A stretch of DNA of 42,142 nucleotides from Candidatus Aenigmatarchaeota archaeon (lineage in GTDB: Archaea; Aenigmatarchaeota; Aenigmatarchaeia; GW2011-AR5; JAGGXF01): positions 1 through 42,142 of the forward strand of contig JAGGXF010000039.1 in assembly GCA_021163205.1 (NCBI GenBank), written 5' to 3'. Shown piece by piece: positions 18,028-25,558 of this stretch (its first letter is position 1; each line of letters starts with the position of its first letter). The translations under genes were made by a program, and so were the position numbers. Below the pieces are notes generated by a model. It saw only the letters and a program-made list of their open reading frames with translations. It had not been told where the DNA came from and ran no database searches.

Positions 18028-18227
18028 TGGGCCCGACGGGATTCGAATTCGCGGACCGCAACGCAACAATACAGTGCAGTCTCCCGCGACACCCGGCTCT
18101 CTTTCCAGCTCTTCAATCAACTAAGTTTAAACTTAGATTGCTGTTAAAAGGCCGGTGCTCTATTTGCCCGGGTGTTTCTCTTGGGAGTTTTTCTAAAGAT
18201 AATCCCACCAGGCTGAGCTACGGGCCC
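18028..18227 (-). tRNA. tRNA-Lys(TTT) with three introns (D-loop, anticodon loop, T-arm)
   Basis: 200-base gene, mature about 74 bases. Acceptor GGGCCCG pairs with CGGGCCC, discriminator A; D-stem GCTC/GAGC; anticodon stem CCGGC/GCCGG with loop CTTTTAA; T-stem GCGGG/CCCGT with TTCGAAT. Introns: D-loop about 18162-18206 (44-45 bases, exact edge ambiguous after GG of the loop), anticodon 18099-18144 (46 bases, position 37/38), T-arm 18048-18082 (35 bases, position 53/54). The 37/38 intron has a CTTT/AAAG helix with bulges TAA and AGA. The T-arm intron has a CGCG/CGCG 4-bp helix, bulges GGA and AAT cut after the second base, and a 7-bp inner helix. Located between tRNA-Asp and rpoH. Confidence 0.92.
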
Positions 18228-18257
18228 ATCCAAGTCATCGACACCTTTTCTTGATAA

Positions 18258-18425
18258 CGCCCTAGCCGGGATTTTCACAAACCTTTCTTTGGCATTAAGC
18301 TTCTTTGGGCGTGTCTCTTTTTTCTTGGACATCCAAAGACCTTTCTTTCCAAAGAAAGGGATTTGGTTTGAACCCGGGTCGCAGCCTCGACAGGGCTACA
18401 TGCTAGTCCACTACACCACCAGGGC
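18258..18425 (-). tRNA. tRNA-Asp(GTC) with a 95-base T-loop intron
   Basis: 168-base gene, mature 73 bases. Acceptor GCCCTGG/CTAGGGC (one G-T), discriminator G73 as expected for Asp; anticodon stem TAGCC/GGCTG with loop CTGTCGA; T-stem CCGGG/CCCGG. The T-loop is split: TTCAAA ends at 18367 and the final T with the 3' half begins at 18271, so the intron (18272-18366) is at position 59/60. The bulge-helix-bulge is complete: exon helix CCGGG/CCCGG, central helix TTCA/TGAA, bulges AAC and AAT, inner helix CAAA/TTTG. The intron contains further hairpins (e.g. CCTTTCTTT with AAAGAAAGG). There is no anticodon intron. A TATA-like box lies near 18464-18476. Confidence 0.92.
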
Positions 18426-18653
18426 ACAAGTATCGATGACCATTACGATTCTAATTTATGATTCAAGTTATAAATCTAACATCAAATGCACAAAACCAAA
18501 AGTTATAGATTCTCCTAACAGGGTTACATAAAAGGTTTTTGAACCAATAGAAAAACATTGGGTATGACAATATGAAACCTCCGCAAGGCCATATATAAAC
18601 ACAAGCACATTTGCTAAGCATCACTACACGCATTAATGTGTATTGATTATAGT
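18426..18653. other. 228-bp spacer between 5S rRNA and tRNA-Asp
   Basis: AT-rich, no ORF supported. It contains a minus-strand TATA-like box (ATTTATAAC, about 18464-18476) suitable for tRNA-Asp, and a second TATA-like stretch (ATATATAAAC, about 18588-18600) that could work on either strand. No further RNA gene is visible. Confidence 0.4.
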
Positions 18654-18801
<148 letters not shown>

Positions 18802-18825
18802 AGTAAAAACCTTGTGCGCAAAGGT

Positions 18826-18836
18826 ATTTAAATGTT
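18826..18836 (-). promoter_or_regulatory. 5S rRNA promoter TATA box
   Basis: CATTTAAATAC on the minus strand, about 27-30 bases before the mapped 5' end of 5S rRNA. The spacing is typical of an archaeal TATA box. Confidence 0.6.
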
Positions 18837-18994
18837 GCGGTGATTGACGAACAATCTTGATGAGCAGTTAACAGCATATCTTGACTAATTTCGTAATGAT
18901 TCTATTCTAATTTATCTGAATAGTAATCTATTTACCGATATTTTTATATAAGGGGTGCGAACAATTCTAATTTAAGCGTATGGTGGTGAGTAGA

Positions 18995-20359
18995 ATGACA
19001 GATTCATATGATGTAATTGTTATCGGCGGGGGACCTGCTGGCGTTGTAACGGCGGTCACCGCAAGAAAATACTATCCGGAGAAAAAAATTTTGCTCATAA
19101 AAAGCATTGGCACGGGCGTGATTCCGTGTGGAATACCATATATGTTTGTCACGCTGCAAAATCCGGAAGACAACGCATTTGGGAATGCACCACTTGAAAA
19201 AAACAATATCGAATTTTTGATAGACGAAGTAGTGGCAATAGACAGGACCAAAAAAGAGATTAGCACAAAAAATGATAGGAAATTCTCCTATGACAAGCTT
19301 GTCCTTGCAACCGGTTCAAAGGCTGTGATGCCTCCAATACCTGGCAGCGAGAAGCAAGGAATATACCTGATTCATAAGGAGATGTCCCATCTCAAAAACT
19401 TGAAGAACGATATTCAAAGCGCAAAAAATATTGTTGTTCTTGGTGCTGGTTTTGTTGGCATTGAGTTTGCAGACGATATCTCGAAGCTGAAGGATAAAAA
19501 AATTTCTATTATCGAAATGAAGCCGGAGGTTCTTTCTGGTTCTTTTGATCCAGAATTTTCACAGCTGGCGGAGGAAAAAATCAAAGAAAAAGGCATCGAC
19601 CTCATTCTAAATACAAAGATTGAAAGCTTCAATGGTGGCGAACGCGTTGAATCAGTGACGTTATCTAATGGTCAAACCATTGCTGCAGATTTGGTGATAG
19701 TTGGAGCTGGCTCTGTTCCGAACTCGGACTTGGCGAAAAAAGCAGGGCTAGAAATAGGTGAGGGCGGAGGGATTGTGGTAGACGAATATCTAAGGACCTC
19801 AGATATGAACATATTTGCTGTTGGCGATTGCGCAGAGAAAAGAGATTTCTTTACCAGAGAAAAGACAAATGTGATGCTCGCATCTACTGCCGCAGCAGAA
19901 GCGAGAATAGCCGGCTCAAATCTTTTCAGAATCAAGGTTATAAAAGAAAACAAAGGAACCATTGCGAGCTACTCCACTTGCGTCGGTGATTTGACGCTGG
20001 GGCTTGCCGGACTTACAGAAACAGCAGCGCGAAGGCAGGGGTTTGAGATTATCGTCGGGAATGCGGAATGTCTAAACAGGCACCCTGGCACCATGCCGGG
20101 TGCAAAAAAAATGAAACTAAAACTTATTTTTTCGAGGCAGTCAGGCGTTCTTTTGGGCGGTCAAGTTGCTGGAGATGTTTCTGCTGGAGAAATCGTCAAT
20201 ATAATCTCGATGGCTATTCAAAAGGATTTCTCTCTGACTGAACTTGAAACGCTGCAGATAGCAACACATCCAAAACTCACGGCAGCACCAACTATGTACC
20301 CGCTCATAGTTGCCGCACAAGACGCACTCAAAGGTTACAAAAAACATGAGAAGGTTTAA
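18995..20359 (+). CDS. FAD-dependent pyridine nucleotide-disulfide oxidoreductase (CoA-disulfide reductase / NADH oxidase / sulfur reductase type)
   Basis: Flavoprotein that uses NAD(P)H to reduce a disulfide, CoA disulfide, sulfur or O2; the exact substrate cannot be told. An FAD site GGGPAG is at residues 11-16. Redox Cys45 (IPCGIPY) occupies the single-cysteine position of CoADR/NADH oxidases. A second nucleotide fold (VVLGAGFVGIEFAD), the FAD motif IFAVGDCAE and the C-terminal dimerisation domain complete it. ATG 18995 has GGTGGTGAG upstream; ATG 18980 would add five residues. A TATA box (TTTTTATATA, about 18940-18950) precedes. It is divergent from 5S rRNA. Confidence 0.9.
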   Translation: MTDSYDVIVIGGGPAGVVTAVTARKYYPEKKILLIKSIGTGVIPCGIPYMFVTLQNPEDNAFGNAPLEKNNIEFLIDEVVAIDRTKKEISTKNDRKFSYDKLVLATGSKAVMPPIPGSEKQGIYLIHKEMSHLKNLKNDIQSAKNIVVLGAGFVGIEFADDISKLKDKKISIIEMKPEVLSGSFDPEFSQLAEEKIKEKGIDLILNTKIESFNGGERVESVTLSNGQTIAADLVIVGAGSVPNSDLAKKAGLEIGEGGGIVVDEYLRTSDMNIFAVGDCAEKRDFFTREKTNVMLASTAAAEARIAGSNLFRIKVIKENKGTIASYSTCVGDLTLGLAGLTETAARRQGFEIIVGNAECLNRHPGTMPGAKKMKLKLIFSRQSGVLLGGQVAGDVSAGEIVNIISMAIQKDFSLTELETLQIATHPKLTAAPTMYPLIVAAQDALKGYKKHEKV

Positions 20360-20468
20360 ATGTGAACACTAAACCGTGAACAATAAAACCGGCGACCACT
20401 GATTACGCCTAACATATCAGTAAAAAAGCTGTGTTTTTAACTCACGCCTCATCAATTATAATCTTTTA

Positions 20469-21557
20469 TCAAGAAATAAAACTCTCCAGCCGTCTTATCG
20501 CGCTGATTTTGTCTTTTTCGCCGATTTTTGCTTGCTTTATTGCATCGCGAAGCGTTTGTATGGAGCTGTCATATACATCGCGGTCAACAGGATAAGGATG
20601 GCCATCCTTACCGCCGTGAGCAAAAGAATATTTGGCTGGGTCGCGCCAGCTCGGCTCTGTGCCGTAAATAAGCGATGATATTAGCGCGAGTGCGCGGATT
20701 CTTTTGGGACCGATGCCATGGAGAGCAACGAGCTCTTCATAGTTATTGGGGTTTATCTCATAAGCCTGTTTTAGCACATTATAGTCTCTTTTGCTCAACA
20801 CAACAGCATGATGAGCAGGCATATCAAGTCTCTTGCAAAAATCTGCCAGCATTGCCTGTCCAGATGGCGTCAAAAATTTTTTTATTTTTTTCACATCTCC
20901 CCTGACCAGATCAACACTCGCCTTGCGCGCTTCTCTGCTTTGCTTCGAGGTCATATTGAGCACGCTCTGCTCCATATGGTCTGCGCAAATCCCGGTGTGC
21001 GGCTCTTCGACAAAACTATTCACAGAATCCGAAAGCCAATGATAGCGCCTTGCATATCTATCATTCATGCCCTGTTGAACAACAGCCCAGTTGCCTTTCT
21101 CTGACAACAACATTGTGTGATGATATAACTGGTATCCATCCTGCACACAGCTGTTGTCAACCTTGGCAGACATCTTACTCGCATAGACAATCTCGTTTAT
21201 TTTTTTCGACGACAAAGAAAAAATATCGCCAGCTTTTTCTATTTCTTGCGGTGTTTTTCGCGAAGTCTTGCCTTTACCGCCAAGAACAGCTATACCGTGT
21301 TCCTGTGGACTGAGTGCGAGCTTTAATGCACCGCACGTCGTAGTCGTCGTGCCAGATGAATGCCAGTCAAAGCCAATGACACAGCTAAGTGCTTGGAACC
21401 AGAACGGGTCTGACATTCTTCTTAGCAACTCTTCCTGCCCGTATTCATAGATAATCGTTTCGCTAATAGCCTTGGAAAGTTTGACCATTCGCTCAAACAA
21501 CCACCGCGGTGCACGACCAACATGAAGCGGCAAATTAGCCACACCAGTTCTACGCAT
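20469..21557 (-). CDS. DUF763 family protein
   Basis: 362-residue conserved protein. The N-terminus RRTGVANLPLHVGRAPRWLF and the segments SCVIGFDWHSSGTTTTTCGA and NDRYARRYHWLSDSVNSFVEEPHT are characteristic of DUF763. A helix-hairpin-helix-like segment (ELVALHGIGPKRIRALALI) occurs near residue 280, suggesting contact with nucleic acid. The function of the family is unknown. It converges with the oxidoreductase gene; the 109-base gap holds nothing recognisable. Confidence 0.85.
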   Translation of the reverse strand: MRRTGVANLPLHVGRAPRWLFERMVKLSKAISETIIYEYGQEELLRRMSDPFWFQALSCVIGFDWHSSGTTTTTCGALKLALSPQEHGIAVLGGKGKTSRKTPQEIEKAGDIFSLSSKKINEIVYASKMSAKVDNSCVQDGYQLYHHTMLLSEKGNWAVVQQGMNDRYARRYHWLSDSVNSFVEEPHTGICADHMEQSVLNMTSKQSREARKASVDLVRGDVKKIKKFLTPSGQAMLADFCKRLDMPAHHAVVLSKRDYNVLKQAYEINPNNYEELVALHGIGPKRIRALALISSLIYGTEPSWRDPAKYSFAHGGKDGHPYPVDRDVYDSSIQTLRDAIKQAKIGEKDKISAIRRLESFIS

Positions 21558-21581
21558 AAATAAATTATTAGTAGGAAGATA

Positions 21582-22328
21582 TTAAATTATAGGCTTTCTG
21601 TAAAATCTTATAAAAAATTCTATGGCTTTAAATAATTCTTCATGTCGCCCCCTGAAACTTTGGCCAGCACCTTCAATTATTTTTAGTTGTCTATTAGAGA
21701 AATAACCACCCAAATCTCTTGCTTCTGGATACTGCCATCCTTTTCCTTCTGGAAAGCCTTTATCATCTGTTCCGTAAACTGTGAGAACAGGAATGCGAAC
21801 ATTTCTCATATATTTTATCACGTCTTTGTCTAACAATTTAAGCTCGTCTGTCATTTGGCCAGAGTTACTACATATCTGCTCTTTCGGGTTCAGCGCGGGG
21901 TTTAATAATATCATAGAATGAATACTATGCCTTTTCTTTACGCTTTTTTCGTCTTTTTTATAAGCCAAATTCGAATAGTCTATAATAGAAACAGGTGCTC
22001 CCAAGCCGAGCCCAAGAAGATATATAAGATTATCTGGATATTCCATAACTTCATATTCTATGATTTTATCTAAACATGCAACTTTATCAGAAACTCCGAC
22101 TTGAGAATCCCTTTTAGACATCTCTCTGTTTTTCTTAGTCTCGGAAAAAAATCTGACGACCCTATAATTATTTTTAAAATATCGTGCAAAATCTTCAAAT
22201 AAACAACCGAAGCATTCATTTCTTCCACAAGAACCATCTGTTAAAATGATTGTTTGGTCTGGGTCACGATTTTGGCCAGGGGCATCTGCGACAATGCACA
22301 TCCCGTTTACATGAAATTGCTCTCTCAT
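21582..22328 (-). CDS. alpha/beta-hydrolase fold protein with degenerate catalytic triad
   Basis: 248-residue protein with an alpha/beta-hydrolase layout. The nucleophile elbow is at residues 106-110 (GLGLG in YLLGLGLGAPVS), with Gly108 where Ser/Cys/Asp is expected. The acid region VYGTDDKGFP is around 188-189. The C-terminal GAGQSF has Gln223 where the catalytic His (GAGHSF) normally sits. Two of three triad residues are missing, so hydrolysis by the usual mechanism is unlikely. It may be a binding or scaffolding pseudoenzyme. It ends 24 bases from the DUF763 start, so the two may form an operon. Confidence 0.65.
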   Translation of the reverse strand: MREQFHVNGMCIVADAPGQNRDPDQTIILTDGSCGRNECFGCLFEDFARYFKNNYRVVRFFSETKKNREMSKRDSQVGVSDKVACLDKIIEYEVMEYPDNLIYLLGLGLGAPVSIIDYSNLAYKKDEKSVKKRHSIHSMILLNPALNPKEQICSNSGQMTDELKLLDKDVIKYMRNVRIPVLTVYGTDDKGFPEGKGWQYPEARDLGGYFSNRQLKIIEGAGQSFRGRHEELFKAIEFFIRFYRKPII

Positions 22329-22389
22329 GTTACTGGTTTACCTACAAAGCTTAAATTACTTACTCATAGGTAATTAAGAAATAAAAAAA

Positions 22390-22552
22390 TCCCGCGAGTG
22401 AGATTTTCACCAGCCATTTCTTTTCTGTCAGGCTTCTCGAAAAAGCTGGATTTGAACTCACAACCTTGCGGTTTCTTTCAAAGCATGGGTTGATTTTCTC
22501 GCGCCATCGCACAAGACTACAGCCGCACGCTCTGCCATTGAGCTATCGCGGG
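22390..22552 (-). tRNA. tRNA-Tyr(GTA) with two introns (37/38 and T-loop 59/60)
   Basis: 163-base gene, mature 72 bases. Acceptor CCCGCGA/TCGCGGG with C1-G72 and A73, the archaeal tyrosine identity; D-stem GCTC/GAGC; anticodon stem TGCGG/CCGCA with GTA; T-stem GTGAG/CTCAC. Introns: 22473-22516 (44 bases, after G37) and 22404-22450 (47 bases, between TTCAAA and the last T of the T-loop). The T-loop intron has a full bulge-helix-bulge: GTGAG/CTCAC outside, central TTCA/TGAA, bulges AAT and AAT, inner helix CCAGC/GCTGG. This central helix and position are the same as in tRNA-Asp. A TATA-like box lies at about 22582-22592. Confidence 0.92.
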
Positions 22553-22686
22553 ATTAAAACATTATGATTAACCAAAGAAAACTTAAAAAGGTTTGTTATT
22601 GAGCACTGGGGTTTTCTCAAATACATCTGGAAAACGACAACCTAAATTAATCTTAGTCCATTCCAGAAAGATGCTTCCAAAAACAC

Positions 22687-24057
22687 TTATTCCTCTTCGC
22701 CAAAGCTTGGGCTCTCGGAGTGATTCTTCCATTCACGCTTGCCAATTTTATAACTCACTGTCGCGCTTGGTAAGTGAACACTACCGAGTATGCCAATGAC
22801 CGGTTTGAGATAATAGACGAGAAGTCTTTCCTCAGCTTTGTCAAATTTCTTGAAATGCCAAGCCAATTCTGTGCCCGCTTCCGTCTTTTTTATCTTGGGT
22901 CTTGGTCCATGCTTGAACCCAACCTTGAATATCGAAGGAACAAAGTCTCTAATAACCACATCATAAGCATCTGATGGGCAGTTGTTTTTAACATTTATGG
23001 CAATCGTAAATATTTCCGCTGTCTTTATCCTTTTTCTTTCTATGACAAATTTCTTGATTCTTATGACCCTGACCTTGAAGAAGTAATACCAAAGAGCAAC
23101 AACAATGAGGACAAGAAAGACAAATAAAGGTACGTAATTAACCTGATAAATTAGCTCAGCTGTCGCCCCGGGTGATATTTCATCAACAGTCCAAATCACA
23201 TTACCGTATTTTATTGTGCCTTCACCGTTGTAAAATATTTTGTCGAACCAAGTTATCGGTTCTTTTATTTCAACGTTTTTTGCCACTTCATTGCCATCGT
23301 TTCGGACAAGCACAATCATTCTTTTTCCGAGAGAAACCGGCTCATATTTTTTAGTCGTTTCAATGATAGAAACACTCTGCACATCAAAGTTTTTGGAATA
23401 AATAGAAAGTTTTTCGCCGGAATAAAATGTTTCTATCTCTATCGTATATCTTCCTGCCTTGGACATTGGAGCAAACGTGTATCTTTCTTCAAAGTGTTTT
23501 GAGTCTGACGGATTTAAAAAAGTTATATCATGCTCCGACTCTGTCAGTTTATCTGTTTTATACCTAAGATAAAATTTGACCTTGACATTACTCAAAGGCT
23601 CTGAACCCGTGTTTATAATATCGTAACTTATGCTTATGTTTTCCTTCGGACGCAGAACCCCGTCTATTTCAACATTTTTTGCCTCGGCCAAAAAATTTTT
23701 CTGAACTTCTATATTATAATTCACTTTCTTTTTTTCACCTGTTTTCTGAGACTTCACATAAATCCCTATAATGTAAACACCCTGCTTTGCTGAAAGCGGC
23801 GGGAAAAGATATAATGAAACACTTTTCTTTTCATTCGCATCAACTTTCACCACAGATTTGCTAAGCGTGAACCAAGGTTTCCAACCTTCAATACTAATGG
23901 TGAAAGTATCGCTCCAAGTGCTTGAAATCGTTATATTGACACTTCCGCGCTCCCCCGCCTTCACCTTCAGTGTTCCTGGCTCAGTGCTGATAGAAAACGA
24001 GGCAAATGCCAGATTAACCATAAATAAAAAGATAACTATTGACAAAAATTTCCTCAT
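22687..24057 (-). CDS. secreted/membrane-anchored beta-sandwich (NEW3/CARDB-like) protein
   Basis: About 456 residues. It has an N-terminal signal peptide (KFLSIVIFLFMVNLAFA), then roughly 290 exterior residues forming Ig-like modules. The first resembles NEW3-type domains (PGTLKVKAGERGSVNITISS, KQGVYIIGIYVKS); later ones resemble CARDB (ISYDIINTGSEPLSNVKVKFYL). One transmembrane helix is at about 311-330 (LFVFLVLIVVALWYYFF). A further cytoplasmic beta domain of about 125 residues follows. Possible role in cell-surface adhesion or envelope assembly (inference). The start follows GAGGTGGG; ATG 24060 is the alternative. Confidence 0.72.
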   Translation of the reverse strand: MRKFLSIVIFLFMVNLAFASFSISTEPGTLKVKAGERGSVNITISSTWSDTFTISIEGWKPWFTLSKSVVKVDANEKKSVSLYLFPPLSAKQGVYIIGIYVKSQKTGEKKKVNYNIEVQKNFLAEAKNVEIDGVLRPKENISISYDIINTGSEPLSNVKVKFYLRYKTDKLTESEHDITFLNPSDSKHFEERYTFAPMSKAGRYTIEIETFYSGEKLSIYSKNFDVQSVSIIETTKKYEPVSLGKRMIVLVRNDGNEVAKNVEIKEPITWFDKIFYNGEGTIKYGNVIWTVDEISPGATAELIYQVNYVPLFVFLVLIVVALWYYFFKVRVIRIKKFVIERKRIKTAEIFTIAINVKNNCPSDAYDVVIRDFVPSIFKVGFKHGPRPKIKKTEAGTELAWHFKKFDKAEERLLVYYLKPVIGILGSVHLPSATVSYKIGKREWKNHSESPSFGEEE

Positions 24058-24117
24058 CATCCCACCTCAACCAATATAATTTTATTTAGTTCCCATAGTA
24101 TATAAATCTTAGCATTT

Positions 24118-24432
24118 TCAGCATTTCTCTAACCATTCTACACAGCTTTTACCATCGTACATTGCATTTTTTCCTTCCTTGGTGCAGAACTCCTTTGCCT
24201 TGCGACAACCACGTATCAGCTCCTCTTGGCATTGCCCGTTCACGCAGACACAATCGTTTAAAGGCAGATTATCGCCGAAATAACATTTGTCGCTTGCTGC
24301 TATACAACCACATCCTTGTGATCTAACGCAATCATAATCTGTAACGCAGGTGCGGTCAATAGTCAGAACGCTATAAAGGGCGTAACTCCCTAGTGCGAGA
24401 AAAATAATTAATATAAAAAGAATAAGTCTCAT
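24118..24432 (-). CDS. small Cys-rich membrane-anchored protein
   Basis: 104 residues: an N-terminal hydrophobic anchor/signal (LILFILIIFLALGSYALYSV), then an exterior domain with 12 cysteines, including paired patterns (CVTDYDC, GCGC, CVCVNGQC). The pattern resembles the eight-cysteine-cluster domains seen in archaeal surface proteins and implies disulfides or metal binding outside the cell. Function unknown. It sits between the secreted beta-sandwich gene and the LOG-like gene, all on the minus strand. Confidence 0.65.
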   Translation of the reverse strand: MRLILFILIIFLALGSYALYSVLTIDRTCVTDYDCVRSQGCGCIAASDKCYFGDNLPLNDCVCVNGQCQEELIRGCRKAKEFCTKEGKNAMYDGKSCVEWLEKC

Positions 24433-24467
24433 TGTTGCTCCTCTTTCGTTTCTTTCATTATCCTTAT

Positions 24468-24983
24468 TTATAGTGTTTTCTTTTTTGTTTCAATGACATT
24501 GGAAGCCAGCTCCACGGCCTCTTCAGCGCTGTGCGCTGGTATGATTTTCACGATTCTTTTTTCGTCTATATAAGAATCGGCCAGCTTTTCAGACCATCCA
24601 CCCTGTCCAACCAGTGCAATTATTGGCTTGTGATAGATGTAGGCAAAACACATCTCGCTGAGTGTTCCAACACCACCAGCCAGCGCGATGACAACATCAG
24701 CTGTCAATGCAATAGTCATATTTCTTGCCTGGTTTATTCCAGTTGGTATAGCAATGTCTATGTATTCATTTACTTTTGTCTTGTCAACTTCCGGCAGAAT
24801 GCCGACAGTTATTCCACCGGCGCTTTTGGCGCCTTTGGCAGCAGCTCGCATTATACCGCCATGGCCACCGCATATTAACACAGCGCCCTTCTCAGCGATA
24901 AGACGACCTACTTTTTCAGCTTCTTTCAGAAGCTCGTTGTCAGCATGCAAATCTCGCCCAATAACAGCTATTTGCTTCTTCAC
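24468..24983 (-). CDS. LOG/TIGR00725-like Rossmann-fold nucleotide-binding protein
   Basis: 171-residue SLOG-type Rossmann protein related to cytokinin-activating LOG phosphoribohydrolases. Motifs: CGGHGGIMRAAAKGA near residue 40 and AGGVGTLSEM near 105, equivalent to the PGGxGTxxE active-site motif of LOG. Likely binds or hydrolyses a nucleotide; the substrate is not determined. GTG 24983 is chosen because GAGGTGGTG lies just upstream and homology starts at KKQIAVIGRD; the open frame extends to 25010. Confidence 0.8.
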   Translation of the reverse strand: MKKQIAVIGRDLHADNELLKEAEKVGRLIAEKGAVLICGGHGGIMRAAAKGAKSAGGITVGILPEVDKTKVNEYIDIAIPTGINQARNMTIALTADVVIALAGGVGTLSEMCFAYIYHKPIIALVGQGGWSEKLADSYIDEKRIVKIIPAHSAEEAVELASNVIETKKKTL

Positions 24984-25027
24984 AATAACCACCACCTCTG
25001 TCCAACGCACAAGGCATTATAACACAA

Positions 25028-25168
25028 CTATTTCAGAAACATCAACGCCAGAACAAATATTAGAATGCCCAAAGCTATTATTGTCACCGGTAGATACCAC
25101 AACGGCACATCTCTCTTGCGAACGCTCTTTTTCACCTTTCTATTTTTATTGCTTTTATTTCGTACCAT
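25028..25168 (-). CDS. 46-residue single-pass membrane protein
   Basis: Short ORF with ATG 25168 preceded by GGTG at good spacing (GGTGCTTGTATG). The basic N-terminal half (KNRKVKKSVRKRD) is followed by one hydrophobic helix (LPVTIIALGILIFVLALMF). By the positive-inside rule the N-terminus is cytoplasmic. Tail-anchored layout like Sec61-beta, but it lacks that family's signature, so no function is assigned. It ends 45 bases before the LOG-like gene and may share its transcript; a TATA-like stretch lies near 25190-25200. Confidence 0.6.
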   Translation of the reverse strand: MVRNKSNKNRKVKKSVRKRDVPLWYLPVTIIALGILIFVLALMFLK

Positions 25169-25308
25169 ACAAGCACCAAATAATTAATAGGAATTATAAT
25201 TCAACAACTATAAGAACTTTTTGTTTGAAAAAAAGATTTCTCTGCAGGTGCAGAAAGATGCGAGCAAATCAATCTGGGGTTATTTTTTGTCTGTCTTACA
25301 AAAACAAA

Positions 25309-25451
25309 GCCCCAGGAGGGAGTCGAACCCTCGACCTTTACCTTTCTAAGGGGCAGTCGCCCGTACCAAGGTAACGCTCTACCAATTTCTCCCATCTTTC
25401 CGTCCACGCTTTGCGACGAAGTCGGAAAGGGTGGTCTGAGCTACTGAGGCA
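25309..25451 (-). tRNA. tRNA-Thr(GGT) with two introns (D-loop and 37/38)
   Basis: 143-base gene, mature about 74 bases. Acceptor GCCTCAG/CTGGGGC, discriminator T73 as in archaeal tRNA-Thr; D-stem GCTC/GAGC; anticodon stem TTACC/GGTAA with loop TTGGTAA; T-stem GAGGG/CCCTC with an intact TTCGACT loop. Introns: D-loop about 25388-25436 (49-50 bases, after A14-G15), anticodon 25345-25364 (20 bases, after A37). The D-loop intron has a 7-bp inner helix (CTTTCCG/CGGAAAG) and CCA/TGG and CTC/GAG pairing next to the splice sites. The 20-base intron is a minimal hairpin (GGGC-GACT-GCCC). Confidence 0.9.
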
Positions 25452-25558
25452 AAACAACAATAACAATTAATTAACGGCGCAAGATTTTTATTCTTTCAAC
25501 GCTTTGCAAATCTTTTGAAAAATGAAAAATAACTAAAGCAATGCCAAGAGGCTTCACC

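Noticed and set aside
17984-18061. N-terminal extension of rpoH
   Set aside because: It would start inside tRNA-Lys; homology begins at ATG 17983.
18144-18332. 62-residue minus-strand ORF and other ORFs over the tRNA cluster
   Set aside because: They run through tRNA-Asp, its intron and tRNA-Lys; their peptides are translations of RNA genes.
18856-18915. C/D-box guide RNA candidate (TTGATGA ... TAATGATT ... CTGA)
   Set aside because: The C box deviates from RTGATGA, there is no good D' box and no terminal stem.
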